The position numbers were made by a program, and so were the translations under genes. DNA of 10,168 nt from Actinomycetes bacterium (GTDB lineage Bacteria > Actinomycetota > Acidimicrobiia > Acidimicrobiales > UBA8190): contig JAJZYI010000110.1 in NCBI GenBank assembly GCA_021798135.1, positions 1 to 10,168 on the forward strand, given 5' to 3'. This document shows positions 1 through 6,660 of the stretch, in pieces. The stretch's first letter is position 1. Every line of letters starts with the position of its first letter. Below the pieces are notes generated by a model. That model made no database searches, was not told where the DNA came from, and was given only the letters and a program-made list of their open reading frames with translations.

Positions 1-153
1 GACCCGCTCGCCGCCGTGCGCAGCGCCGCCGGGCGGGCCGGGCTCCCCTCCCAGGCGGCGTCGCCGGCGGGCCCGGGCGCCAAGCTGGGGCGCAACGACC
101 CCTGCTGGTGCGGCAGCGGCAAGAAGTACAAGGTCTGCCATGGCGCCTCCTGA
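1..153 (+). CDS. secA: Preprotein translocase subunit SecA, C-terminal fragment
   Basis: This is the last 50 codons of SecA, the cytoplasmic ATPase that drives proteins through the SecYEG channel; the start lies outside the window. The visible tail is a poorly conserved Ala/Gly/Pro linker followed by the SEC-C zinc-binding motif: NDPCWCGSGKKYKVCHG, with the Cys-x-Cys pair at bases 103-111 and Cys-His at 136-141. In the SecA family this small domain binds zinc and contacts SecB or ribosomes. The stop is TGA at 151-153. Only 9 bases separate it from the prfB start, and they are in the same reading frame, so the two genes are probably cotranscribed. SEC-C motifs also occur in unrelated proteins, but the position immediately before prfB, as in many Actinomycetota, supports SecA. 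Confidence 0.9.
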   Translation, partial: DPLAAVRSAAGRAGLPSQAASPAGPGAKLGRNDPCWCGSGKKYKVCHGAS

Positions 154-162
154 CGCGCCGGC

Positions 163-1308
163 GTGCCGGTGAGCCAGGCGGCGCCGGCACCCGGCGACGA
201 GACCCGGGACGTGGCGGCCGACCTGGCCGTGCTCGCCCGCCGGCTCGACGAGGCCCGCCAGTACCTCGGCTACGAGCGGCTGCTCGCCCGGCGCGACGAG
301 CTGCAGGCCGAGGCGTCGCGCCCGGACCTGTGGGACGACCCCGAGCGGGCCCGGGCAGTCACGTCCGAGCTCGGCCGGGTGTCCGACGACGCCGGGGTCG
401 TCGAGCGCGTGGCCTCGTCGCTGGACGACGCGCGCGTGCTGCAGGAGCTGCTGGCCGAGGAGCGCGACCCGGCCCTGGCGGCCGAGCTGGTGGCGTCGGT
501 GGGCTCGATCGAGCGGACCCTCGACGAGCTGGAGCTGCGGTCGCTGTTCACCGGCGAGTACGACGACAGCGACGCCATCGTCGAGCTGCACGCCGGCGCC
601 GGCGGCACCGACGCCCAGGACTGGTGCGAGATCCTGCTGCGCATGTACCTGCGCTGGGCCGAGCGCCGGGGCTTCGACGTCGAGGTGGACGAGGCCACCG
701 CCGGCCAGGAGGCCGGCCTCATGTCCGCCACCTTCATCGTGAAGGGCCGCTTCGCCTACGGCCTGATGACGGCCGAGCGCGGCGTGCACCGGCTGGTGCG
801 GATCTCCCCGTTCGACGCCCAGCACCGGCGCCAGACCAGCTTCGCCTCGCTCGACGTGACGCCGCTGGTCGAGGACGCGGGCGGGGACGTCGACGTCGAC
901 GACAAGGACCTCCGCATCGACACCTACCGGTCGTCGGGCGCCGGCGGCCAGCACGTCAACAAGACGGACTCGGCGGTGCGGATCACCCACCTGCCGACGG
1001 GCATCGTCGTCGCCTGCCAGAACGAGCGCAGCCAGCACCAGAACAAGGCCCGGGCCATGCAGATCCTGGCGTCCAAGCTGGCGGCGCGGCGCGAGGAGGA
1101 GCGGCGGGCCGAGCTCGAGTCGCTGTCGGGGCCGAAGGTCGACGTCGCCTGGGGCAACCAGACGCGCAACTACGTGCTGGCGCCGTACCAGCTCGTCAAG
1201 GACCTGCGGACCGACGTCGAGACCGGCAACGTCGACGCCGTGCTCGACGGGGACATCGACCGGTTCATCGAGGCCGAGCTGCGGCGCCGGCGCGGCGAGT
1301 CGGCGTGA
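163..1308 (+). CDS. prfB: Peptide chain release factor 2 (RF2), no programmed frameshift
   Basis: RF2 recognises UGA and UAA in the ribosomal A site and triggers hydrolysis of peptidyl-tRNA. The 381-residue product has the N-terminal helical domain (about 25-120), the acidic loop GAGGTDAQDW, the stop-codon-reading tripeptide SPF at residues 215-217 (diagnostic of RF2 rather than RF1), and the catalytic GGQ loop at 261-263 within SSGAGGQHVNKT. The C-terminal QNERSQHQNKARAM block is also typical. In E. coli, synthesis requires a +1 shift at CTT-TGA-C inside the YLDYD segment. The equivalent segment here (YLGYE, bases 262-276) reads CTC-GGC with no stop, so the gene is one continuous frame. The start is GTG at 163; no Shine-Dalgarno sequence precedes it, suggesting translational reinitiation after secA. 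A slightly later start cannot be excluded. Confidence 0.96.
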   Translation: MPVSQAAPAPGDETRDVAADLAVLARRLDEARQYLGYERLLARRDELQAEASRPDLWDDPERARAVTSELGRVSDDAGVVERVASSLDDARVLQELLAEERDPALAAELVASVGSIERTLDELELRSLFTGEYDDSDAIVELHAGAGGTDAQDWCEILLRMYLRWAERRGFDVEVDEATAGQEAGLMSATFIVKGRFAYGLMTAERGVHRLVRISPFDAQHRRQTSFASLDVTPLVEDAGGDVDVDDKDLRIDTYRSSGAGGQHVNKTDSAVRITHLPTGIVVACQNERSQHQNKARAMQILASKLAARREEERRAELESLSGPKVDVAWGNQTRNYVLAPYQLVKDLRTDVETGNVDAVLDGDIDRFIEAELRRRRGESA

Positions 1309-1311
1309 CGG

Positions 1312-1348
1312 GCGCCGCCCGGGGCGCACACTGCGCCCGGGGCGGCGC
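1312..1348 (+). terminator. Strong GC hairpin after prfB
   Basis: A 17-base arm (1312-1328) pairs with 1332-1348 around a 3-base CAC loop, with one internal mismatch. It begins 3 bases after the prfB stop codon. There is no U-run after it, which is common for terminators or 3'-end-stabilising hairpins in high-GC actinobacteria. Its position and the independent promoter before ftsE suggest it separates secA-prfB from ftsEX transcription. Confidence 0.65.
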
Positions 1349-1569
1349 TGGCGCCGGCGTCGAGGGCTGCACGCGGGTCGCACCGGGCAGCCGTGTCGAG
1401 GGTTGCGCGAGCGTTGCGCGGCGCGCCCGGCTCGCGCCGAGCGTCGACATCGCCCCGTGCGCCCGCCCCGCTCGGCGCGCCGGCACCGCGCTCGGTGCAT
1501 GCGCCGCGCGCAGCGCGGCCGGGCCGGAGGGCGCCGGACGGCGGGCGGACGCCGGCGCAGGCGAATTCG
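1349..1569. other. GC-rich intergenic stretch with short repeats
   Basis: This is the body of the 358-base gap between prfB and ftsE. No convincing gene is visible on either strand; open frames here are Arg/Ala/Pro-rich by-products of GC content. It contains a 12-base direct repeat GTCGAGGG(C/T)TGC at 1359-1370 and 1395-1406 (36-base period). A perfect 7-bp hairpin, GCCGCGC-gca-GCGCGGC, lies at 1503-1519. The function of these is unknown; the hairpin could act as a second terminator on either strand. Confidence 0.45.
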
Positions 1570-1598
1570 GTGACGGCTGGGAGCGATCCTGCTATCGT
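1570..1598 (+). promoter_or_regulatory. Predicted housekeeping-sigma promoter for ftsE
   Basis: A -35-like GTGACG (1570-1575, 4 of 6 matches to TTGACA) is separated by exactly 17 bases from a -10 TATCGT (1593-1598). An extended -10 TG precedes the -10 (TGC-TATCGT, from 1590). Transcription would start near 1605, giving a leader of about 60 bases before the ftsE ATG. This fits the hairpin after prfB, which would otherwise leave ftsEX without a promoter. Confidence 0.6.
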
Positions 1599-1666
1599 CA
1601 GCGGCGGCCGTGCGCGCCGTGCCGGCGGTCCGAGCCGGCAGCTCGCCGTTCCGAGCCGACACCACC

Positions 1667-2353
1667 ATGATCCGCTTCGAGAACGTCACCAAGACGTACA
1701 AGGCTGGCACGGTCGCCCTCAACGACGTGTCGGTGGACATCGACAAGGGCGAGTTCGTCTTCCTGGTGGGCCCGTCGGGCTCGGGGAAGACGACCTTCAT
1801 GCGCCTGCTGCTGCGCGAGGAGGCGCCCGACCAGGGCCGCATCTGGGTCGCCGGGCGGGAGATCGCCCACCTGAGCCCGTGGCGGATCCCGTACCTGCGG
1901 CGCAACATCGGCTGCGTCTTCCAGGACTTCCGCCTGCTGCCCACCAGGACCGTCTTCGAGAACGTCGCCTTCGCGCTCGAGGTCATCGGCCGCCCCCGGC
2001 ACGTCATCGACGGCCAGGTGCCCCAGGTCCTCGACCTGGTCGGCCTGGCCAACAAGCGCGACAACCTCCCCGGCGAGCTGTCGGGCGGCGAGCAGCAGCG
2101 CGTGGCGGTGGCCAGGGCGTTCGTGAACCGCCCGTTGCTGCTCATCGCCGACGAGCCGACCGGCAACCTGGACCCGGCCACGAGCCAGGGGATCATGCGC
2201 CTGCTGGACCGCATCAACCGCACGGGCACCACGGTGGTCATCGCCACCCACGACGCCGGCATCGTCGACCAGATGCGCCGGCGCGTCATCGAGCTGCACC
2301 GGGGCGAGCTCGTGCGCGACCAGGCCCGGGGCGTCTACGGCTACGGCACCTGA
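1667..2353 (+). CDS. ftsE: Cell division ATP-binding protein FtsE
   Basis: FtsE is the cytoplasmic ATPase of the FtsEX complex at the division septum. It couples ATP hydrolysis through FtsX to activation of peptidoglycan hydrolases. The 228-residue length matches the family (about 220-230). All ABC motifs are present: Walker A GPSGSGKT at 35-42, Q-loop Gln86 in CVFQDFRLLP, signature LSGGE at 138-142, Walker B ending ADEPTGNLD with catalytic Glu163, and the switch His195 in ATHD. The family begins MIxFxxVTKxY, which selects ATG at 1667; an in-frame GTG at 1610 would add 19 unconserved residues. No clear Shine-Dalgarno sequence precedes the ATG. The usual partner ftsX follows after 116 bases. 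Confidence 0.95.
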   Translation: MIRFENVTKTYKAGTVALNDVSVDIDKGEFVFLVGPSGSGKTTFMRLLLREEAPDQGRIWVAGREIAHLSPWRIPYLRRNIGCVFQDFRLLPTRTVFENVAFALEVIGRPRHVIDGQVPQVLDLVGLANKRDNLPGELSGGEQQRVAVARAFVNRPLLLIADEPTGNLDPATSQGIMRLLDRINRTGTTVVIATHDAGIVDQMRRRVIELHRGELVRDQARGVYGYGT

Positions 2354-2410
2354 CCGGCGGGCGGCCCGCTGCCCAGCCAGCGCGCACCGGCGGCGACCGG
2401 CACCGACACC

Positions 2411-2441
2411 AGACCAGCGCACGCAGAGCAGACCAGCGCAC
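2411..2441 (+). repeat. 12-base direct repeat in the ftsE-ftsX gap
   Basis: AGACCAGCGCAC occurs at 2411-2422 and again at 2430-2441, a period of 19 bases, within the 116-base untranslated gap between ftsE and ftsX. A related CCAGCGCGCACC lies further upstream near 2377. The gap shows no promoter. The repeats could be slippage products or part of a weak RNA structure; no function is evident. Confidence 0.5.
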
Positions 2442-2469
2442 CTGACGAGCACACGAGGATCCTCACCCC

Positions 2470-3366
2470 ATGGCAGTTTCCGTCGAGTACGTCACCCGCG
2501 AGACGGCCACCAACCTGTGGCGCAACCGCCTGATGACCGTCGCCGCCGTCCTCACCGTGGCGGTGTCGCTGTCCCTGGTCGGGGTGTCGCTCCTGCTGCG
2601 CCAGGGCGTCGCCCAGGCCACCACCCAGTGGCAGAACGGCGTGAACGTGCTGGTGTTCCTGGACGCCCAGCCCGCCGCGCCGGCGGCGCCCACCGCGCAG
2701 CAGCTCACCATCCAGCAGCAGCTGCTGCAGCTGCCCTACGTGAAGAGCTGCATCTACCGCGACCAGGCCTACGACCTGGCCGAGGCCAAGCGCCTGCTGG
2801 ACCCGAGCGCCGCGTCGGTGCTCACGGCCGGCACCACCCCGGCGTCGTGGCGGTGCGTGCTGAGCCAACCCTCCGAGGCGCAGGCGGTGGCCAAGCAGTT
2901 CAACCGCTTCCCCGGCGTCGCCCAGGTCCAGTACCCGCAGAAACAGATCCGGACGATGGAGACCGTGGTGCACGTGCTCGACGCCGTGTTCCTGGTGCTG
3001 GCCGTGATCCTGCTGCTGTCCGCCGCGGTGCTCATCCTCAACACCATCCGGCTGGCCATCTTCGCCCGACGGCGCGAGGTGTCGGTGATGAAGCTGGTCG
3101 GCGCCACCAACTGGTTCATCCGCATCCCGTTCATGTTCGAGGGGATCGTGCAGGGCCTGGCCGGCGCTCTGGTGGCGGTGCTCGTGACCGTGCTGCTGCA
3201 CGTCGTCCTCGACCACTTCGCCGGGCACAACGCCACCTCCCTGCTGTACCGCATGCGCACGCCGGCAGGTGACGTGGCCGTGACGGCCGTGCTGGTGGGC
3301 ATGATCGGCGTGGTGATCGGCGCGGCGGGCTCCGCCATCGGCATCCGGCGATTCCTCGACGCGTGA
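2470..3366 (+). CDS. ftsX: Cell division membrane protein FtsX
   Basis: FtsX is the permease-like membrane subunit that pairs with FtsE and relays its ATPase cycle to extracellular cell-wall hydrolases. The 298-residue protein has the FtsX layout. A cytoplasmic N-terminus is followed by TM1 at about 22-43, then an extracellular domain at about 44-168 and TM2 at about 169-195. The conserved cytoplasmic loop FARRREVSVMKLVGA (198-212) follows, then TM3 at about 226-247 and TM4 at about 269-290. The extracellular domain has an Ala/Pro-rich insert at about 66-78 and two cysteines (94 and 129) that could form a disulfide. The start is ATG at 2470 with GAGGA at 2455-2459, a rather long 10-base spacing. 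The stop codon overlaps the next gene by 4 bases. Confidence 0.95.
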   Translation: MAVSVEYVTRETATNLWRNRLMTVAAVLTVAVSLSLVGVSLLLRQGVAQATTQWQNGVNVLVFLDAQPAAPAAPTAQQLTIQQQLLQLPYVKSCIYRDQAYDLAEAKRLLDPSAASVLTAGTTPASWRCVLSQPSEAQAVAKQFNRFPGVAQVQYPQKQIRTMETVVHVLDAVFLVLAVILLLSAAVLILNTIRLAIFARRREVSVMKLVGATNWFIRIPFMFEGIVQGLAGALVAVLVTVLLHVVLDHFAGHNATSLLYRMRTPAGDVAVTAVLVGMIGVVIGAAGSAIGIRRFLDA

Positions 3367-4250
3367 GCGTCGACGGCGCCGCCCTGCGAGCCGCCGTGGC
3401 CGCCGCAGGCTCGTGGCCGGCGCCGCACGTGGCGGCCGGAGTGGTCGCCGGCGACGGCGACGGCGGCGACGGAGCCGGCCCGGCGGTGGCCCGCTTCGGC
3501 GAGCACGGCCTGGTGCAGCCGTGGGCATCGCTCACCAAGCCGGTCACCGCCCTGGCCGTCCTCGTCGCCGTGGAGGAGGGCACCGTCGACCTCGACGAGC
3601 CGGCCGGCCCGCCGGGGAGCACCGTGCGGCACCTGCTGGCACACGCGTCGGGCCTGGCGCCCGAGGGCGACGCCGTGCTCGCCCGGCCCGGTCGGCGCCG
3701 GGTCTACTCCAACGCCGGCTTCGAGCGGCTCGCCGCCGTGCTGGCCGAGAGGGCGCGGATGCCCTTCGAGCGGTACCTGCGCGAGGGGGTGCTGCAGCCG
3801 CTCGGCATGGCGAGCGCCGAGCTGCCGTCCGGGGGCTCGCCGGCGTGGGGGATGGTCGGCTCGCTCGACGACCTGCTGGCGCTGGCCGCCGAGCTGCTGC
3901 GCCCCCGGCTGGTGAGCCCCGCCACCATGACCGAGGCGACCGCCGTGGCCTTCCCCGGCCTGCGCGGGGTGGTGCCGGGCATCGGGCGCTTCGAGCACTG
4001 CGACTGGGGGCTGGGCTTCGAGCTGCGCGACGGCAAGGACCCGCACTGGACCGGTCGGGCCAACAGCCCCGCCACGTTCGGGCACTTCGGCCGCTCGGGC
4101 GGGTTCGTGTGGGTCGACCCGCAGGCGGGCTGCGCGGCGGCTGCGCTCAGCGGCAGGGACTTCGGCCGGTGGGCGCTCGAGCGCTGGCCGGCGTGGTCCG
4201 ACGGCGTCCTGGGCGCGCTCGGTGCCGGGTGCGTAGGATCGCAGCCGTGA
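3363..4250 (+). CDS. Serine beta-lactamase-fold hydrolase (class C / penicillin-binding-protein-like)
   Basis: This 295-residue protein belongs to the beta-lactamase/transpeptidase-like serine hydrolase family (Pfam Beta-lactamase type), whose members include esterases, D-amino peptidases and DD-peptidases. It carries the three family motifs: S-x-x-K as SLTK (Ser56 nucleophile, Lys59), the Tyr-x-Asn motif YSN at 115-117, and a HxG-type motif HFGRSGG at 241-247 in place of KTG. It is shorter than typical members (about 350-400). It shows no signal peptide or membrane segment, so it is probably cytoplasmic, which argues against a direct cell-wall role. GTG at 3363 overlaps the ftsX stop as GTGA, with no obvious Shine-Dalgarno sequence, suggesting translational coupling. 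The substrate cannot be predicted. Confidence 0.85.
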   Translation: MSVDGAALRAAVAAAGSWPAPHVAAGVVAGDGDGGDGAGPAVARFGEHGLVQPWASLTKPVTALAVLVAVEEGTVDLDEPAGPPGSTVRHLLAHASGLAPEGDAVLARPGRRRVYSNAGFERLAAVLAERARMPFERYLREGVLQPLGMASAELPSGGSPAWGMVGSLDDLLALAAELLRPRLVSPATMTEATAVAFPGLRGVVPGIGRFEHCDWGLGFELRDGKDPHWTGRANSPATFGHFGRSGGFVWVDPQAGCAAAALSGRDFGRWALERWPAWSDGVLGALGAGCVGSQP

Positions 4251-4990
4251 AAGGCGTCGTCCTCGCCGGCGGCAGCGGCACCAGGCTCCACCCGCTGACC
4301 CGGATCACCAACAAGCACCTGCTGCCGATCTACGACCGGCCGATGATCAGCTACGCCATCGAGGCGCTGGTGCAGGCCGGCATCACCGACATCATGCTGG
4401 TGTCGGGCGGCACCCACGCGGGCGAGTTCCTGCGCCTGCTCGGCAACGGCCACGAGCACGGCATCGAGCGCCTGCTCTACGCCTACCAGGACAAGCCCGG
4501 CGGCATCGCCGAGGCGCTGGGCCTCGCCGAGCGGTTCGTGGCCGGCGACTCGGTGCTCGTGATGCTGGCGGACAACATCGTGGAGCGGGGCTTCGGCCAC
4601 ATGGTCCGGGCCTTCGAGCAGCAGGGCGGCGGTGCGCGCATCCTCCTCAGCGAGGAGGAGGACCCGTCCCACCTGCGCCACCTGGGCGTGCCGGCCTTCG
4701 ACGGCGAGGGCCGCATCGAGCGGATCGTGGAGAAGCCCGACGACCCGCCCAGCCGCTACGCGGTGACGGGCATCTACTGCTACGACCCCACCGTGTTCGA
4801 GGTGATCGGCACGCTCGAGCCGTCGGGCCGCGGCGAGCTCGAGATCACCGACGTGAACAACCACTACGTCCGCCAGGGGACCATGCAGTACGACGTGCTC
4901 GAGGGGTTCTGGGGCGACGCCGGCGAGTCGATCGACGCCTACTACGCCGTCAACGACTTCGTCCGCACCCACGGGGCGAACAAGGGCTGA
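4247..4990 (+). CDS. Glucose-1-phosphate thymidylyltransferase, short form (RmlA/RfbA-like)
   Basis: This is predicted to transfer a nucleotidyl group from dTTP (or a related NTP) to a sugar 1-phosphate, forming dTDP-glucose for deoxysugar and surface polysaccharide synthesis. The 247 residues start with the nucleotide-binding loop LAGGSGTRL at 6-14 and the conserved ITNKHLLP (Lys23). QDKPGGIAEAL follows at 81-91, then LADN with the probable metal ligand Asp109, VEKP at 161-164, GELEITDVN at 196-204, and WGDAG with the second metal ligand Asp224. It matches the roughly 245-residue class known from Bacillus rather than the roughly 290-residue enterobacterial RmlA, which has an extra C-terminal region. 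GTG at 4247 overlaps the upstream stop as GTGA, with AGGA at 4235-4238 inside the upstream gene. No rmlB, rmlC or rmlD is adjacent. Sugar and base specificity are inferred. Confidence 0.87.
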   Translation: MKGVVLAGGSGTRLHPLTRITNKHLLPIYDRPMISYAIEALVQAGITDIMLVSGGTHAGEFLRLLGNGHEHGIERLLYAYQDKPGGIAEALGLAERFVAGDSVLVMLADNIVERGFGHMVRAFEQQGGGARILLSEEEDPSHLRHLGVPAFDGEGRIERIVEKPDDPPSRYAVTGIYCYDPTVFEVIGTLEPSGRGELEITDVNNHYVRQGTMQYDVLEGFWGDAGESIDAYYAVNDFVRTHGANKG

Positions 4991-5009
4991 GCCCGGCCGG
5001 CGGGTCCGA

Positions 5010-6638
5010 TCAGGCCGAGGCGCCCTGCTCCTCGGCGTAGGCGAGCATCTCGGCGCGGTGGCGGGTGTAGTCGACCTTGCCGGTCGGCGCTCGGCCGATG
5101 GTGGGGACGAAGCGCACCCGGCGCGGCGCCTTGTAGCGGGCGAGCGTGGCGCGCACGTGGTCGGCCAGCTCCTCCTCGCTCGCCGTGGCGCCGTCGCGCA
5201 GCTCCACCACCGCCGCCACCGTCTCCCCGAACCGCTCGTCGGGGAGGCCCACGACGACGGCGTCGCGCACGGCGGGGTGGCGCTTCAGGACCTCCTCGAC
5301 CTCCTCGGGGAAGATCTTCTCCCCGCCGCTGTTGATCACCACCGAGCCGCGCCCGAGGACGTGCACGCCGCCGTCGGCGTCGACCTCGGCCCAGTCACCG
5401 GGCACGGAGAAGCGCCTGCCGTCGAACACCCGGAACGTGGCCGCCGTCTTCTCCTCGTCCTTGTAGTAGCCGACGGGGTTCCGCCCTCCGAGGGCGAGCA
5501 CGCCCCGCTGGCCCGACCCCGGTGCCACGTCGAGCCCGGTGTCGGGGTCGATCACGCGCACGTCGGTGCCGAGGGTGAACTGCGCGGTGTGCTGGGCGGC
5601 GGAGCCGCTGGAGACCGACGTCCCCATGCCCAGCGCCTCGGACGACGAGAAGGCGTCGATGAGCAGCATCTGGGGGCGGTGGGCGAGCAGGCCGCGCTTG
5701 GTCTCCTCGCTCCACATCACGCCCGACGAGATGATGCCGATCAGCGTCGACAGGCGCCAGCGGTGGGGCTCGGCGTCGAGCGCGGCCAGGATCGGCTTGG
5801 CGAAGGCGTCGCCGACGATGGCGATGGTGTTGACGTTCTCGGCGTCGACGGTGTCGAGCAGCTCGGCGACGTCGAAGCTGCGGCCCGTCAGGGTCACCAC
5901 CGAACCGCCGATGCAGAGCACGCCGAGCGACGTGAAGGAGCCGGTGCCGTGCATGAGCGGGCAGGCCGGCAGGTGCGCCGGCCCGGGGCCGACGAGGGCG
6001 TGCCGGACGCCGTCCAGGCCGCGGTCCTCCGGCAGCTTGATCAGGTTGCCGCCGTTCAGGCGGGCGAACAGGTCGTCCTGGCGCCACATGACGCCCTTGG
6101 GCATGCCGGTGGTGCCGCCGGTGTAGAGGAGGAACAGGTCGTCGCCGCTGCGGCCCCACGGGCCGCGCACCGGCTCGTCGCCGCCCGACGCGGCGGCGTC
6201 CTCGTAGGGATCGGCCCACGGCGGGCACGGGCCGCAGCCGTCGTCGACCCACAGCCACGCCCGCACCTTCGGCAGCCGGGACCGCAGCCGCTCCACGCGC
6301 TCGGCGAAGCAGCCGTGGAACACCACGGCTGCGGCGTCCGCGTTGTCCCACAGGTAGAGCAGCTCCTCGTCCTCGTACCGGTAGTTCGTGTTCACCGGGA
6401 CGAGGCCGGCCTTGAAGGCGGCGACCACCGACTCCACGTACTCGGGGCCGTTGTAGAGGTACTGCGCGACCTTGTCCTGGTGGCCGAGGCCGTGGTCGAG
6501 GAGGGCGCGGGCGACGCCGTTCGCCCGCCGCTCCACCTCGCGCCGCGACCGGGACCGGCCGCCGTGGACGAGCATGCGGGCGTCGGGGAGGACCTCGGCC
6601 ACGGTCTCGAAGATGTCGGCGAAGTTCCACTCGGTCAC
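5010..6638 (-). CDS. FadD19-like long-chain/steroid-acid acyl-CoA synthetase
   Basis: This is an AMP-forming acyl-CoA ligase (ANL superfamily) of 542 residues: it adenylates a carboxylic acid and then transfers it to CoA. The ATP/AMP loop YTGGTTGMPKG spans 172-182, followed by VMWR. The A5-type motif SSSEALGMGT lies at 331-340, the GD motif at 414-415, the hinge and A8 region LGRGSVVINSGGEKIFPEEVE at about 428-448, and the A10 lysine Lys521 in PTGKVDY. The phrases GVMWR, NPVGYYKDE and INSGGEK closely resemble mycobacterial FadD19, a sterol side-chain CoA ligase, from memory of that sequence; the actual substrate is unknown. The start is GTG (bases 6638-6636), apparently leaderless. It converges with the thymidylyltransferase gene, with 19 bases between the stops, and diverges from the dehydrogenase gene. 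Confidence 0.93.
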   Translation of the reverse strand: MTEWNFADIFETVAEVLPDARMLVHGGRSRSRREVERRANGVARALLDHGLGHQDKVAQYLYNGPEYVESVVAAFKAGLVPVNTNYRYEDEELLYLWDNADAAAVVFHGCFAERVERLRSRLPKVRAWLWVDDGCGPCPPWADPYEDAAASGGDEPVRGPWGRSGDDLFLLYTGGTTGMPKGVMWRQDDLFARLNGGNLIKLPEDRGLDGVRHALVGPGPAHLPACPLMHGTGSFTSLGVLCIGGSVVTLTGRSFDVAELLDTVDAENVNTIAIVGDAFAKPILAALDAEPHRWRLSTLIGIISSGVMWSEETKRGLLAHRPQMLLIDAFSSSEALGMGTSVSSGSAAQHTAQFTLGTDVRVIDPDTGLDVAPGSGQRGVLALGGRNPVGYYKDEEKTAATFRVFDGRRFSVPGDWAEVDADGGVHVLGRGSVVINSGGEKIFPEEVEEVLKRHPAVRDAVVVGLPDERFGETVAAVVELRDGATASEEELADHVRATLARYKAPRRVRFVPTIGRAPTGKVDYTRHRAEMLAYAEEQGASA

Positions 6639-6660
6639 GGGCCGAGCCTACGCTCGCGCC
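6639..6660. promoter_or_regulatory. Symmetric bidirectional leaderless promoter
   Basis: The whole 22-base gap between the divergent ligase and dehydrogenase starts is one dyad-symmetric element, CGAGC-CTAC-GCTCG (6643-6656). On the plus strand TACGCT (6649-6654) is a TAnnnT -10 hexamer, 6 bases before ATG 6661. On the minus strand TAGGCT (6650-6645) is a TAnnnT hexamer, 6 bases before GTG 6638. Both share the self-complementary TA at 6649-6650, and the dyad centre is equidistant from both start codons. In actinobacteria this spacing is typical of leaderless transcripts that begin at the start codon. No good -35 is visible on either strand. Confidence 0.6.

Noticed and set aside
1610..1666. 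GTG at 1610 as the ftsE start
   Set aside because: It would add 19 unconserved residues, and FtsE homology begins at ATG 1667. It is also too far from the -10 to be a leaderless start.
1393..2445. A 350-codon plus-strand frame across the spacer and ftsE
   Set aside because: It is a shifted frame over ftsE, with no domain and Arg/Pro/Gly-rich composition.
4991..5009. Bidirectional terminator between the convergent thymidylyltransferase and ligase genes
   Set aside because: The 19-base gap offers only a 4-bp CCCG/CGGG stem, too weak to call.
6472..6660. Upstream extension of the dehydrogenase reading frame to 6472
   Set aside because: The extension lies antisense to the N-terminus of the ligase gene and gives Arg/Ser-rich sequence unlike any dehydrogenase. 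Family similarity starts at ATG 6661.
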